Shown: positions 22,543 through 35,130, numbered from the stretch's first letter. The stretch: DNA of 64,000 bases from Hyphodiscus hymeniophilus (GCA_016508695.1 VNKQ01000020.1:744001-808000), one strand, 5' to 3'. Notes: generated from the letters alone by a model not told the origin. Translations and numbers: made by a program.

Positions 22543-22911
22543 TCATATATGATACCACGTAGACATGCTGGAATATTTGCTATCTTCCTTATCACAAGTC
22601 ACAGCGGTATATCGTTCTCTATGAGTATGTAAAGGAAACAATAAATGAGATTGACACACTTGTTCACGTACTATAATATCATCCCTACAAGATTCTATTC
22701 GCTTCACAAACGCCTTGAACAAATCGTTGCTGTAGCATTCTATTACTTCCAGAATTCCTGGATCGGACAAGGATTACACATCTCGAAAGGCGCCTCCCTT
22801 CTCATTGAGTTCATCAAAGTCAATCGCCTTTGAGTAATTAGCTTGGAAAGCGTCTGGTGCAGTGTATGCGGCATGACAATCGCTAAGAATTACACTATTG
22901 TTGACTCTCAT
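22543..22911 (-). pseudogene. Unidentified coding remnant with internal stop
   Basis: From an ATG at 22911 the minus strand reads MRVNNSVILSDCHAAY and on through about 45 residues of good coding character to a TAA near 22776. The same frame then continues with SLSDPGILEVIECYSND for another 35-40 residues. A plausible intron (GTACGT to CATAG) follows near 22665. No family is recognised. Continuity of the frame across the stop suggests a recently disabled gene or a sequencing error. Confidence 0.35.
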
Positions 22912-23106
22912 CGTTGAGCTATAACTCACTCCTAACATGCCCCTCCAAATGGTTCCTTAGGTAGCCTACCCCGCAAAGCGGCTATCACCGGCTTGCTGCG
23001 AGCAACCGCAAAACATCGTGGAATCCCAATCTTACATATCCAGAGGAATTGGGTCAATTGAACTTGTTCCACGTTTTTTAAAAGTCTTTCCCTATCTTTC
23101 AATCCA

Positions 23107-25431
23107 ATGCTATCAGCGTCCGCCTCGAGAACGCGGGCAATTCCACGGGCCCTCCTGCTCTCCCAATATGCTCGCCCTCACAACACCACTCACTTCTCCT
23201 CTCCCACAACACCCATAACCTCCGTCCTAATAGCGAACCGTGGCGAAATAGCTCTACGCGTAGGAAGAACTGCCTCCGCCCTCGGCGTACGGTGTACAAC
23301 CATCTACACCGACCCTGACGCCTCCTCCCAACACGCATTATCCAGTCCCTTCGCCGTGAACCTTGGTGCTGCAAACGCCTACCTCGACGGCGAGCGCATA
23401 ATATCCGTCGCGAAGGCCCAAGGCTGCGAGGCTCTGCATCCTGGGTATGGCTTCCTGAGCGAGAATTCTGCGTTTGCGAAACGCTGCGTAGAGGAGGGGT
23501 TGGTGTTCATCGGACCGCCTTGGCAGGCGATTGAAGCTATGGGGAATAAAAGCAGGAGTAAGGATATCATGATCGCGGCAGGAGTCCCGTGTATACCGGG
23601 CTATCATGGGGTGAATCAGGAGCCCGACGTGTTATTGGAGGAGGCAAAGAAGATTGGTTTTCCCGTTATGGTAAAGGCTGTTAAGGGTGGAGGGGGAAGG
23701 GGATGCGGATTGTAATGAGTGAGGAGGAGTTCTTAGAGAAGCTGGAGAGTGCAAAGAGTGAAGGGCGAAACTCGTTTGGGGATGATGTTATGTTGGTGGA
23801 GAAGTATATCGCTACACCAAGACATATTGAAGTGCAAGTTTTCGCAGACAGGCATGGGAATGCGGTCGCATTAGGTGAGAGGGATTGTAGTTTACAGAGG
23901 AGGCATCAGAAGATTTTGGAGGAGGCGCCGGCGCCGAATCTTAAGGAGGATATCAGACAGGATTTGTGGGAGAAGGCGAGAGCTGCTGCGTTGGCTGTTG
24001 GTTATGAGGGTGCTGGCACTGTTGAATGTAAGTCTCGGAAGTCCTCACTCATACAGTTTTGCTGAGTATCTGAAGTTATATTTGATAACGACACCAACGA
24101 GTTCTTCTTCATGGAAATGAACACAAGACTCCAAGTCGAGCACCCAGTGACAGAAGTAGTCACCGGTGAAGATCTCGTCTCATGGCAATTCAAGGTTGCT
24201 GCAGGCGAGCCACTACCACTAAATCAGGAAAACATTGCGCAAAGGATAGCAGCACGTGGATGGGCTATTGAAGCACGAATTTACGCCGAGAACCCAACTC
24301 AAAACTTCATGCCGGACTCCGGAAAACTTATCCATGTACGAACACCTCAATTATCAGACAGCGTACGGATTGATGCTGGTTTTATCGAAGGCGATACCGT
24401 CTCATCAGCTTATGATGGAATGATAGCGAAGCTCATTGTAAGTGGACCAACAAGAGAAGTCGCTATCCGAAAACTTTATGCTGCATTGGAGGATTATGAG
24501 GTGGTTGGGCTCAGCACCAATATTGAGTTTTTGAAAAGGATTTGTAAGAGTCCTGCTTTCATGAAGGGGGATGTTGAGACTGGGTATATTCAGAAATACC
24601 ATGACGAGGTCTTCGCCGAAGAATCTGTCGAGTCAGAGACATACGTACAGGCTGCATTGGGTCTGATTTCAAAGGAGCTGTCTGATAAAGGTTCGAGCAC
24701 CATTCAAGGACCGCATGGTGCTGCTATTGGATTCGGTGCTAGTAATCAACGTCAACTTACCTTCTTTTCGCAAGCTGCGTCGGAGGCCGAGCCTGTTACT
24801 GTTACCATCAACCAAGCTGGTCGAAATCTTTTCGATCTACGAGTGAACGGGGCAGGGATTAACGAATCATATCCTAATGTGGTATGTGAGCCACAATCGC
24901 CCTCCATATCTACTTTCTTCCCCCATACCAGGATCGAAAGCACTGTAGTCACTGAAGGCGACAAACTCACTCTCTTCCAACGTGGGAAGCAGATCCAATT
25001 GACACTTGCAAAGCCCAGCTGGTTTGAGAAAGCTTTAGGATTGAAGGATGTTGCGAATAGTGTTTTGGCACCAATGCCGTGCAAAGTGTTGAGGAACGAA
25101 GTTAAGGAAGGTGATGAAGTCGAGAAAGATCAAGCACTCGTCGTGTAAGTTTTTATTGTAGTGACTTTTGATTGTTGCAGGTACTAATATCCCGCAAAGT
25201 ATTGAGAGTATGAAGATGGAGACTGTGATCAGATCACCGCAGAAAGGTGTTATCGCTAAACTGGTACATCAGGACGGAGTAAGATTCCAAGCTAGAATCC
25301 TCTGCAGCTCATACTGACTGTTACCAAGGACATCTGCAAAGCGGGAACAGTGCTTGTATTATTCGAAGAGGTACGTCAGCACTTGTCTACACACGGAATC
25401 GCATAACTGATATACGTAGCATGGCGAATGA
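23107..25431 (+). CDS. mccA: 3-methylcrotonyl-CoA carboxylase alpha (biotin-containing) subunit
   Basis: Mitochondrial enzyme of leucine breakdown; the alpha subunit carboxylates biotin and carries it. Starts at 23107 with a basic presequence-like N-terminus, then the biotin-carboxylase N-domain (VLIANRGEIA), HPGYGFLSEN, the ATP-grasp Gly-rich loop (KAVKGGGGRG) and EMNTRLQVEHPVTE. The biotin site IESMKMET is in the exon at 25200-25278. Introns: 24028-24075, 25145-25199, 25279-25328 and 25371-25419; the end is HGE-stop at 25431. The frame is broken at a run of four G at 23699-23702, where three are needed to continue into MRIVMSEEEFL. All else is intact, so this is probably a sequencing error or a very recent mutation. 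A 50-nt GT-AG segment at about 24881-24930 is read through to stay in frame. The beta-subunit gene is not next to it. Confidence 0.85.
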
Positions 25432-26200
25432 AGGGCTGACGGATGCCGCACGCACGGCACATTGTCACAAATGGATGCTGCCACGATTGGTAGAGGAGGA
25501 CTGGAGATGCCAATTTGGCAAGACGAGTTGTCGACCATTCCAACTAGCCAGTGATCTACGTCGATTAAAGGCAGACCGAAAGCCGTCATGTCCTGGCTTT
25601 TTGGTGAAGTGGCTTACTAGAATCACAAAACGCTTTTTTGCTCAAGGTGATCTTGTTGATAAAACTGTCCCTACACCGCTAGTCAGAGCTTCTCCCGTTT
25701 CCCGACCACCGTCACCATCTTGCCCAGATTCTTCCCGCGGCTTACCAGCTTTTGTGACAATCGTCAACTTGAGTCCCTACTACCCACAGCGCCAGCTGCC
25801 CAATCATACTAACCTCTGCGCCACTTTCCAATGTATAAAGAGATAACAACCGGGCAGAGCGCCTGGAAAGCCCTGTAGGGTCTTGGAAAACTGAGATAAT
25901 TTGAACCCTCTCACCAAAGCATAGACATCACATTCTCCAGAGGGAAAGCCCAATCACAAAGCACGTGTCAAAGACTTCCGAGTCCTGTAGAGACATTATT
26001 CCTGGAGTTTCGCAACAAAGAAAGGTATAGATAGACTGGGGTCAGAGCAGGGACACTAATACTTTCGAAGTGTATGAAGCATTCGACCTCGTACTTTTGG
26101 ATTATGCAGGCAAAATACAGAAGTGCATTCCATACAGAGCTAAAGCAGAACAGGATACAGATATCAAGTGAATCAACCATCCGCAAGTATTTCTTCCTGC
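25432..26200. other. Convergent intergenic region
   Basis: Lies between the ends of the carboxylase gene and the minus-strand NAD(P)HX epimerase gene. Short open frames are present but nothing recognisable. Confidence 0.45.
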
Positions 26201-27272
26201 CTACAGCTTCTCCGCATTACTACTTACCTCAGCAATCTGATCAACACCCTCATACGTCGGCAGTTCCAAGTCATACTTCTCCGCAATGTCAGGACTCACA
26301 AACCTATGCAAGTCGTTAACCCCGCTTCTTCTATAAAGTCATCCTCTCCAAAGAGGACAGACTCACCTCCCACCAATAAAATGTCTCCCCTTGAAGTACT
26401 TGACCAACGGTTTGGGCGCCGTCAAGCTAACTAGTACCTCTGGCATAAAACTCGCACCAGGACCATCAGAAGGCGGTCCGGATTCAATGTTCCAGGAGGA
26501 CGGAGCATCGACAGCCGTTACCGGGAGTTTAGTCTCTTCAAGGGCCTTGATGACCGCAGGGAATGGCTCGCGGACTTCGCCTGAAAAGGAGAAGCCTACT
26601 TTCGTTAGATTTGAGAGTTACGAGATGAGATTGGAGGAAGTGGACTTACCGAAAATCGAATCGACGATGTGGTCGGTCTCTTTCAGGGCTGTGGGGAAGT
26701 CGTCTGTGAATGGGATAGAGAGGTTGCGGAGTTGGGTTGCCAGTCGCTTGTAAAATTATACTTTAAATCCAGTGCCCTTTACACTCGTAGAGGAAGGGGC
26801 TCTAAGGAGCTGAGATATGCGTACCTGATACAAATCATTCTTGCTCTGCTTTGGATAGTAAATCGTAGGTTTGTATCCATAGTGCCATAAATGCCTCGCA
26901 GCAACCAATCCATCACCACCTACTGTCTCTTAGCTTTGACAACCCCACCTCTCTCCTTCCAATTTGAAATCCCAAACTCACCATTATTTCCCGGTCCACA
27001 AGCAACCAGAACTCTCCGCCCTCGACTTGGAGGATGGACTCGATAAACTGGTGGTCCTTAGTTTATGTCTGAGCGAATGGTGGGATAAGGACCAACCAGC
27101 TTGAGAAACAGACAATCCAGCAAGCTCCATGAGTTGATCGATTGAGAAAGCTCCTATAGACATGAGGTCTTTGTCTAAAGCAGCTGCATTTTTGGCTGAG
27201 AGAGTCTAAGGACTTGTCAACATTGGAACTGGGATTATTGGGGAGATTGGGAGAAGCTACTTTGAGCGCCAT
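26201..27272 (-). CDS. NAD(P)H-hydrate epimerase
   Basis: Metabolite-repair enzyme that interconverts R and S NAD(P)HX for the partner dehydratase (YjeF N-terminal domain). A 12-nt first exon (27272-27261, MALK) joins exon 2 at 27205 (TLSAKNAAALDKDLMSIGAF). This is followed by SIDQLMELAGLSVSQA, VYRVHPPSRGRRVLVACGPG and NNGGDGLVAARHLW, the hallmark nucleotide-binding block. Further blocks are DHIVDSIFGFSFSGEVR and the ending PTYEGVDQIAEV plus a short tail, stop at 26201. At least five introns are needed, all with ordinary GT-AG ends. The order of conserved blocks is complete. It is divergently paired with the mitochondrial bS16 gene over a 231-bp shared promoter. Confidence 0.88.
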
Positions 27273-27503
27273 ATTCATTCAAACAGGTACCGTGTGTGAT
27301 CTAATAAGGGAATAATCTATTTTGGAGTTCGACCTTAAGACTTTTGAGAATCTGTTTGCAATTGCAATCTTTCACCTGTTGTTACATCACTCGCACCAAG
27401 ACCCCTGCAGCGGAATTCCGCCCCACCCATTCTGCTTGCTCCACCACATCTCAAAATCTATCGAACACCTCGAAGCACTCCCTCGACAGTCCAACGCAGC
27501 ACA
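27273..27503. promoter_or_regulatory. Shared divergent promoter
   Basis: 231 bp between the start codons of the NAD(P)HX epimerase gene (minus) and the bS16m gene (plus). It must hold both promoters; no specific element is assigned. Confidence 0.5.
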
Positions 27504-28121
27504 ATGGTCGTGAAGATAAGATTAGCCCGCTTCGGGCGCCGCAAAGCACCATTTTACAATATCGTAGTAGCGCAGGCAAGGTTTGTCCATGACTTTCCCG
27601 AGTGCAAGCTTTGTCAGACTGACGATTTCTACAGGAGCGCGAGGAATAGTACGCCAATCGAAGTGCTTGGTGCGTCTCGATATCTCTCCTGGAAATACAA
27701 GATGGACTACGAACTGGGGCCTACACATGACAATGAAGAATAGGGGAGCCAAAAATGGATAAAGAGCTGATGGATCAAACAGGGACCTACGATCCAATCC
27801 CCAAACCCCCTACAGACGGCGAAGGAAAACCATTCAAAGACATCAAGCTGGACTCTGCAAGGGCGAAGTACTGGCTGGGAGTTGGTGCGCAGCCAAGCGA
27901 TCCTGCGTGGAGGCTGTTGACGATGGTAAGTGCTTGCTCTACGATCTGATGTTGATTTGTCAATTGCGAAGAAGGTGGGAGAAATGCTGATGGTTTTGGT
28001 ACAGGCTGGGCTGTTGGAGCCGAAATACCGGCCTCCTCCCACAATTTTGGATATTACGAGGAAGTTGAAGCCGCCGAAGAAAGTGAATGAGGCGGCTACG
28101 GTTGAGGGCGTGGTTGTCTAA
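27504..28121 (+). CDS. MRPS16: Mitochondrial small-subunit ribosomal protein bS16m
   Basis: Component of the mitochondrial small ribosomal subunit. Exons 27504-27580, 27635-27669, 27783-27925 and 28005-28121 fit in phase and give 123 residues. The N-terminus MVVKIRLARFGRRKAPFYNIVV is the typical S16 start; it continues into ARSARNSTPIEVLGTYDPIP. The basic C-terminal tail with PPKK is usual for fungal mitochondrial members. Length is normal. Confidence 0.92.
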
Positions 28122-28445
28122 GGGAATGAGGCCTAGGCGAGAACTGCCTTCCAGCACGATCGCAGCACGAATACCGTGATGAGACAGACGGCGTGTGTGG
28201 ATAGACGAAGCAGCATTGGCGGCGTTTTCACCGCACCAGGGAGAGTGCAAAGGCGCCAGGAGTTGTAGAAGAGTGAGAGACCCTAATGTTGTAAATTATT
28301 CAACGCTGTATATGTACATTATGTTACCAAATGTTTTCGGTCATTTATCAAGCTCATAAGTTGTCATAGATCAAGGTTTCTCAGTCACCCCTCAGACGCC
28401 ATGCCCATGCCCATATCCAAAATTATCCCATGTCGGCATAGAAAA
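28122..28445. other. Convergent 3' spacer
   Basis: 324 bp between the ends of the bS16m gene and the minus-strand amino-acid transporter. No feature is seen beyond presumed 3' untranslated regions. Confidence 0.45.
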
Positions 28446-30281
28446 TCAATGTGCCGTAGCCCCAGCAAAGAACAAATTCGTGCCCAGACAAAGAATCATG
28501 ACGAAGATTCCATAAATTGCCAGAGCGAGGGAAAGCTTCCTCAGAATTGTCTTGCGCCAGGGACTCGATCTTACGCCTCCTTCCTCATCGTCAGAGCCAC
28601 TCTCGTCATCATCGTCTTCCTTCGTCAATCGCTGATGGTGTATCGAATCTGGAGACGAAATCTTGTAGTAGAAAAGGCCAGGTAGGATGAAACTGATACT
28701 TGTGCTTCCTGTGCTGCCAACGTAGGCAAGCACTTTGTCGAGAGATGAGACTGTCATTGCTGCTGTGTAGCTTAGGACAAGGATTACTGTTGTGATGATA
28801 GCGAACCGAAGCTCGCCAATCGTATCGTTTCGTGCTCTGGGCTGGCCTGGCATGGGACCTAGTAAAGGCACGGCTCTTGAAGGGGAGCCGTTGGGTGAAA
28901 TGGAAGTTGACTTTAGGCCATTTGGACGCCATTTCAATACGGCATCTACGGACGCTCTGCAAGGGTGAACTTGCAGAGGATATGAGAACATAACTAGAAT
29001 GACAATTGCAGCCTTGGCGATCGTCGACGCGACTGAAGGAATGTCTGAGAGAGAAGTTAGCTGGTTTCTGTGATCACTGGTGATATACTTACACATTCCG
29101 ACGATATTTCCCAAAACATTATTGCCAAACGACAAATAACCAGTGATGGCGACTAGGACATAAACACCAGCAGCAGAGCCTATGCTTGCTGCAATGACAC
29201 TGGTAGTCCTGGAGTCCTGTGAGTAATGCTTAACTAAGGGATATATAGCACACGCACCTTTTCGGAGAGTTGTCCTTGATTTCGTTCAAGATTGAGAACA
29301 TCTTAGGGAGTCAGTATAGCCATGTCTTGAAATCTAGATAGTACTTACATTCTGGTGGCACGTATATGCGAAGACAATGACTGGGAAACTCTTCAATGTG
29401 GGTACAAGACCTCCCCACTCGATCACTCTGATCACACCTCTGTCCGCCATGGTATCTCCCTTTGCGAAATGGTAGACAACCAGTATGACGAGGTATCCGA
29501 TTGATATCAATGCCACGACGCTGGTATATTTTAAGGAATCCAGTCGTCGGAGGAAGGAGAGTGGGATAACGACGAGCCTACTCGAAGCATCAGCAACGGC
29601 TATTGTTCCTCAGAGAAGATGAGACTTACATGAAGACCGTAACCCAAAAGTGTCTATCTACAAGAAACGGAACAGAATCGGCACCCTCATTGAAGCCGCG
29701 GACAACGCCAGGCATAAGGTCACCAATGATGATCAAATAACTAACCCCAACACCAAAGCATTTGATTGCGATTGCAGCATCGAATATGACCGCTGCATTT
29801 GGGTATGTAATTTGAGAGAGTGCAAAAAAGGATGCAGTGCCGCGCTCCAGATATCGTGCGCATCGAGACTGGAGGTATAGACCAAAGGCTGCTGTTAGGC
29901 CTGACCATACGATCACGAAGGTGCCCAACAATATACCCATATGGGACATCGCCAGTGGCATTGCTAAGGTTCCAGCCCCAATAACTGTAGAAGTTGTTAG
30001 CAGTCACGCATCAAGCTGGGCCATATTAGGTGAGTAGAGGGAAGAGGATGGGCTTCTCGCCAGGTTTGGAGAGGGAAACGTACTGGTATTGACCAAATTG
30101 ACATTACTACTAATCCAGCTCGCCTGTCCCGCATTTTTCTGATCTTTAACGGATCTCGTCCTCCTTCTAATACATATCAGCCTCGTACTTCCAAGTATCC
30201 GTTCGAATTGACGTACCTCCTGCCTCTCGAAGCATCGCTCGAGTTCCCACTCGCTCCCCCTATCGAAGAATATCCAGCCAT
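28446..30281 (-). CDS. Vacuolar amino-acid transporter (AVT5/6/7-like, AAAP family)
   Basis: Multi-pass carrier of the amino acid/auxin permease family that moves amino acids across the vacuolar membrane. Exon 1 starts at 30281 (MAGYSSIGG, a Ser/Gly-rich cytosolic tail). Later exons give SSNVNLVNTIIGAGTLAMPLAMSHMG, the signature of helix 1, then about ten further hydrophobic segments. A conserved VFAYTCHQNMF block is followed by SNV/IGS helices. An acidic stretch, DDDDESGSDDEEGG, precedes the last two helices, and the end is at 28446. About six introns are required. Substrate specificity within the AVT group cannot be read from sequence. Confidence 0.82.
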
Positions 30282-30668
30282 ATTGTATGTTATGTTCTAT
30301 TATTATGTAATTTCAATATTAAGAGCCGGCGAGAGATTGATGGTTGCTGATAGGGGTCGAGGACAGATAGATGCTGGACCTCGTTCAGATCCCTTGCGCA
30401 AATGGTCGTTGGATTAGCGAGGACGCTCTCATGCTGCGCAAGGCCGTATTCGATGGAGTCTTTAAAAAGCTGAGTTGTTGGTATCGACCGAAGTGAGCCG
30501 TGAAGTTGGGCAGACGATGGATTGCGGAGAAACGAATTGGTTTACGCCATTCTTGACAGTGGATCCGTAAATATTTGCGGTGGGGCTAAAGCCACAACTC
30601 CAGCCTTACTAAAGTCATCAAACGCCTCGGGTTTACAGGTCATGAATTGCACATGATAAAGGGAGACA
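30282..30668. promoter_or_regulatory. Divergent promoter region
   Basis: 387 bp between the start codons of the amino-acid transporter (minus) and the RO10-like gene (plus). It should contain both promoters; no recognised element. Confidence 0.45.
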
Positions 30669-31348
30669 ATGGACAACACATTCGACATAACGGCCCTTGA
30701 AACCATTGACCTACTAGAAACGAGGTTGAAGCGGATAGAATATGCTGTATGCGGACACGTTGATAAGGCTACGATACATAACAACGAGAACGCGACGAAG
30801 AAGTTGGCGGAATTAGAGCATTCATTGCATCAGCTTGCGTCGAAGTCAAGGGTCATTCAGGATTTGCTGAGACTACGTGCGTAGTCTCTATCCTATCTCT
30901 AGATTCGATAATGGATGATAGGAGCTAATGATTTTCTACAGATTCTAGACATCCAGGCCTCTTCCAGTCAACTAAAGATTCAGAGATACCGACCTCCCTT
31001 CTCCCAACAGACCTCCTCCACATCGTCCTTGCATCCGCCAGCTCCTATCCGTCGACCGCCTCACGCCTAACATCGATTATGGACGCGCCCGTTCCCACAG
31101 CCAATCTCTCTGCCTCCCTAATAGACTTGCAGCCGCGGCTAGCGAAAGTTGAGAGCTTGCAGGCTGCACAGAATGCGGATTTATCCCTGTTGAGAGAGAG
31201 GACTGCGGCTATTATTCAAAGATGGTATACTGTTGATGTATTGAGAGCTGGAGACAGCTGGGCGGAGTTGGAGAGCAGGGTAGAGGATGTTGAGCGTGGG
31301 GTTAGGAGGGCGGAGAAATTGAGGAGGGAGGACGAGGAGTCTTTATAA
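30669..31348 (+). CDS. RO10-like dynactin p24 subunit
   Basis: Coiled-coil protein of 204 residues from two exons (30669-30876 and 30942-31348). The N-terminal MDNTFDITALETIDLLETRLKRIEYAVCG block and heptad-rich helices match the fungal nuclear-distribution protein RO10, the p24-like shoulder subunit of dynactin. It acts with cytoplasmic dynein in nuclear movement. The C-terminal half, with RWYTVDVLRAGDSWAELESRV, is a typical end. The dynein light intermediate chain gene lies 15 kb away in this window. Confidence 0.78.
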
Positions 31349-31425
31349 TGATTTTATGATCTCACAATCTAGTGGGAGGAATATGGGCATTGTCCCTGGA
31401 CTCATGGTAGAGCACCAGGAGGGGT

Positions 31426-31454
31426 GAGCTGAGCTGAGCTGAGCTGAGCTGAGC
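31426..31454. repeat. (GAGCT)n minisatellite
   Basis: Five full copies plus a partial copy of GAGCT. Confidence 0.9.
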
Positions 31455-32925
31455 ATTTGAACATGGTATTTGGAAAAGGAAGGATTGCCAAACCTTTGAA
31501 AACTTCCTCGATTCACGCGATGACAACCGAGACTTCGAGGATGCCACTTGTTCTTGTCCATTACCACCGAAAGCTGTAATGGACATCCAAATTATCTCTG
31601 TCTTCACGAAACAGCATGACCGGCTCCGATGTGATCCGTGTCTCAGGTTGCATCTTCTGGATGTGGCGTACAAAAGGCAATAGGATTTGGGACCAATGAT
31701 TCATTGGAGTTTTAGACATGCTCAACTTGGTTCTGACATGCTATAATTTATTTTGCATGGTTGGACGTTTTATGATACTACCGATGTCTATGAGTAGGGC
31801 AAGATTATATTGGAGAAGGGTGTGTAGTGATCCCAAGAGTGGGCCGGAACCTTCTAGTTTCTAGTATCAGAGTGCTACTGGCAGTATTTTTGACCGAATG
31901 TTCAGTGCCGTTAGAGGAGTGGAAGCTTGTTCACAAGCTTTGTATTCATAGTCTCATCGTTAGTTGAAAGTCTCTAACTAAGAACTTTCGAGTTTACCTC
32001 TCAACAACATGAAGCCTTGATGTCTGTACAGACCTAGAATCCATACTAAAGTCCATCGAAATCCCCGTTTGCACAATACTAAAGAAACAAGACTTGTAGT
32101 GAGGACACCAATGTGACCATGCACCACCAGGCACTAGAAATAGACCTTCCTCGCTTGCCATGTTATCACGGAAAGTCCCAGCACAGATGCAAGACTTCCG
32201 TTCTTAACATTCGCCACGTTTCTCTACCGAGAAGAATCTATTGGCATGATTCTGAAAGCACGAGGCTGAGGCTGAGTCGATCACTCTATCGTTTTCATTC
32301 AAATCTCCTCTGAATGAACCCTCCCGTGCTCAAATAGACGTGCCACCGTCCCTTGGATTGCACAGCCACGGTGGCGACTCATTAAGCCAATCACGATTGC
32401 AAATACAAAATACTTCCCTGTTTTTCGATCTTCAAGTCGACGACAACTTGACAACAGATTATTGACCCCGCAGTGAGATGGATTGGCGTAATATTGCAAG
32501 TGACAGTAGCTGATTAGCAAAGAGAAAAGAGCATAAGAGAGGAGGGGAGCCTCTCTTGTCGTCAACTTCAACTTCACTAGCCGCAACGCAGGAGAGGCTT
32601 CAATTGCTTACGAAGGGGTTGGATTCGAACTTATTCATTGAGAGCCAGACTCAGAGTCAGATTCAGAATTCGATAAGCGCTGCTCTGCAGGAATCCTGCA
32701 TACACAAGGACTTCTTTGCCAGTTTGACAGGAGCAGAGAGGACGATTGCCCCCTCGTATCGCCAACAAGTATCTTACCGCCAATCGCATTGTTGAGATAC
32801 CATCATACTGAAGTACCTTCGTATCAAACCGAGGCGATACTTATTCTGACGAAGCGATCGACTGCCAGTCTGTCGCTCCGCCTGCGCCAAAGGAAAAGTG
32901 CGTTCCTCATCCCTCGTCATCTCTC

Positions 32926-32968
32926 ATCGCATCGCATCTCATCGCATCTCATCGCATCTCATCGCATC
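32926..32968. repeat. 10-bp tandem repeat ATCGCATCTC
   Basis: Nearly four head-to-tail copies of ATCGCATCTC with no spacers, so it is a simple tandem repeat. Confidence 0.85.
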
Positions 32969-34017
32969 GGCTCGAGGTGGCATAATTTGCAACTGCAGGC
33001 TGCGCAGGTTTGAAACGCCCAAGTCGTCGAAAAGGCGAGGTCTTGCCCCTGGACGCCCACACTCGGGGATTACTGGCCGACCGCAATCAAATTGAAAGTT
33101 AAAGCTTTCGCCAATCCATAGCATCCATCCATCCACCCAGCCAGGAGTACCTTAGGTAGGGAGCCACCCGACCCCAGAAAAGCTCACCAGGAATATTGGT
33201 CCGGATCGATCTTCGACGAGAGATTGATTGTTCACATATGGCAAGGGAGTAAGGACAGCAGAGACAGCAAAGAGAGAGACAAGACAAACAACTCCTTCCA
33301 TCCAATTGCTAGCATCACCACTGGATAGATACGACGTGGTGAAGACAGAGACTGGCAAATTGGCCGACATACAATATTACGACCCCCATAAGCAACTGGA
33401 AATTTGGACTCGGCATTGATTAATTGATCGATTCGGGACCCCATCTGCTCACAGCCTTCCTCCTCCTCTTTGCTCCTCCTCCTTCAATCCCTTTCTTTGG
33501 CCACTCACCACCACCCACCAACCCACTCTGCACCAAGGGGTTTACCCAGGTACCTTAGGGAACGGACCACGTTCACCACCACACAAAAATCGACCCCCTC
33601 AACTCCGCGTGTCGCTAGCAGCTACTACAACGTCTCACATTCTCGTCTGCCTCCTCCAACCATCAAAGCCCAACACACTCTTTCGATTCTCACCATCTTT
33701 CGGTCTGCCTCTCCTTCCACTGCATTCGTGCAATCAGCAGCATTCTCTGGCTGCTGTGTATTCCGGGTCCACGCCTCCAGCTTTTTCTTATTCCACCTGC
33801 GAGTGACGGACATTCGTGTTCCAAGGAATTCAGCCACTTACAGGTGAAACGCCTCACGACCACTGAACAATCATCACCACTTCTTTATTCGAATTCACGT
33901 ATTTGTCTTGATATTTGATACCTTGACCATCGATTGAATCGACCTCGGTCCTTTGCGACAATAATACCTCTATAATTCTCTTTCAAACAACGAGCGGTCT
34001 CGCCCCCAGCCTTCCCT

Positions 34018-35130
34018 ATGCCATCCTACGGATCACTGCATTCGCCATCACTCCGCAAAATGAACGGCGGAATGGACAATAAAGGGAGGAGGACAGGTGC
34101 TATGAGAGGGATGAGCATGGATAATATACTCGGTGACCCATTCGCGCTGGCTACGATTTCAATCGCTGTGGTAAGTTGGAAAAAACCTCATTCTGCTGCG
34201 CCCCCTTCGTCTATTAATCACTACTGACGTGGAACACAACAGCTTGCATGGCTTATCGCCTTCGTCGGATCTGCTATCGCGACGGGCCAGCATCTCGCTG
34301 AACCATTTCCAAACTATTCTTGGTTTGCCATTGCATACATGCTATGTGTGATCATAGGGATATTTGTGGTTGTGGCATCAGATACAACACAAACATATCA
34401 TGTAGCCATTGTAGGTTATCTTGCATGCGGACTCGTTTTGACGAGTTCGTCGGTGAATTCATTGATATATTCTTCGAATGGCGCGAAAGAAGCAACCGCT
34501 GCGGGTCACATATTGCTTTCTATGGTTAATGTAAGGCTAGCCTCTCCAAAGTATGCTGATCAAGCTCATATGGAATAGATTGTGTGGATTTTCTACTTTG
34601 GATCGACGCCGTCAGCGGTACCACGCGCATACCTCGACTCCTTTGCTCTCCACAAAGACCATCGAACCTCCTCAGGCGGCCGTGGGATGTCCACCAACTT
34701 CGGACACGGACGTCCCGACACCTCGGTCTCTTCTAATGTCCCACCACAGATGTACACCTCTGCGCAACTAGGTGGATTCGAGACATCGTCCCCGGTAGCA
34801 GGATTCGCAGGTGGGCTCGCAGGAGCAGAACGAAACTCGTCTCAACCTCGCTTTGGCAATGGCGCACCTGTTGCTCCAGCCAGTAACCTTGGCACCAGCG
34901 GACCCATCAGCTCAGAACCTACTGCCGGCGAAGTCGTAGCACCCACCGAGTACCCATATCGCGCGAAGGCGATTTACAGCTACGAGGCGAACCCCGATGA
35001 CGCGAACGAGATATCATTCTCCAAGCACGAGATTCTCGAGGTCTCAGACGTCAGTGGACGGTGGTGGCAAGCCAAGAAAGAGAACGGAGATACCGGTATC
35101 GCGCCTTCGAATTACCTGATTTTATTATGA
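34018..35130 (+). CDS. SHO1: SHO1 transmembrane osmosensor
   Basis: Plasma-membrane sensor that recruits the HOG MAP-kinase kinase through an SH3 domain. Exons 34018-34170, 34243-34530 and 34579-35130 give 330 residues. Four membrane helices lie in the first half (ALATISIAVLAWLIAFVG, SWFAIAYMLCVIIGIF, VAIVGYLACGLVLTS and IVWIFYFG). A Ser/Gly-rich linker follows. The SH3 domain occupies about residues 272-330, with ALYDY-like AIYSYEAN, the RWWQAKKENGDTG block and the final PSNYLILL. A second in-frame Met (MNGG) at 34060 is a possible start. The architecture is complete. Confidence 0.93.

Larger units (their letters stand above)
31349..34017. other. Large intergenic interval upstream of SHO1
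   Basis: About 2.7 kb without a recognised gene. It has a (GAGCT)n repeat at 31426-31454 and a 10-bp tandem ATCGCATCTC at about 32926-32968. The last 600 bp are pyrimidine-rich (CACCACCCACCAACCC, TTCTTTGGCC), typical of a long fungal promoter and 5' leader, here for SHO1. An open frame at 32556-32795 has no family signature. Confidence 0.45.

Noticed and set aside
24881..24930. GT-AG segment as an intron of the carboxylase gene
   Set aside because: Its removal (50 nt) shifts the frame and gives an early stop, while reading through keeps the conserved downstream frame.
32610..32626. GGATTCGAAC resembling a reverse tRNA B box
   Set aside because: No matching A box, acceptor stem or anticodon arm can be folded around it.
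32926..32968. Tandem ATCGCATCTC as a CRISPR-like array
   Set aside because: Units are directly adjacent without spacers, and the genome is fungal.
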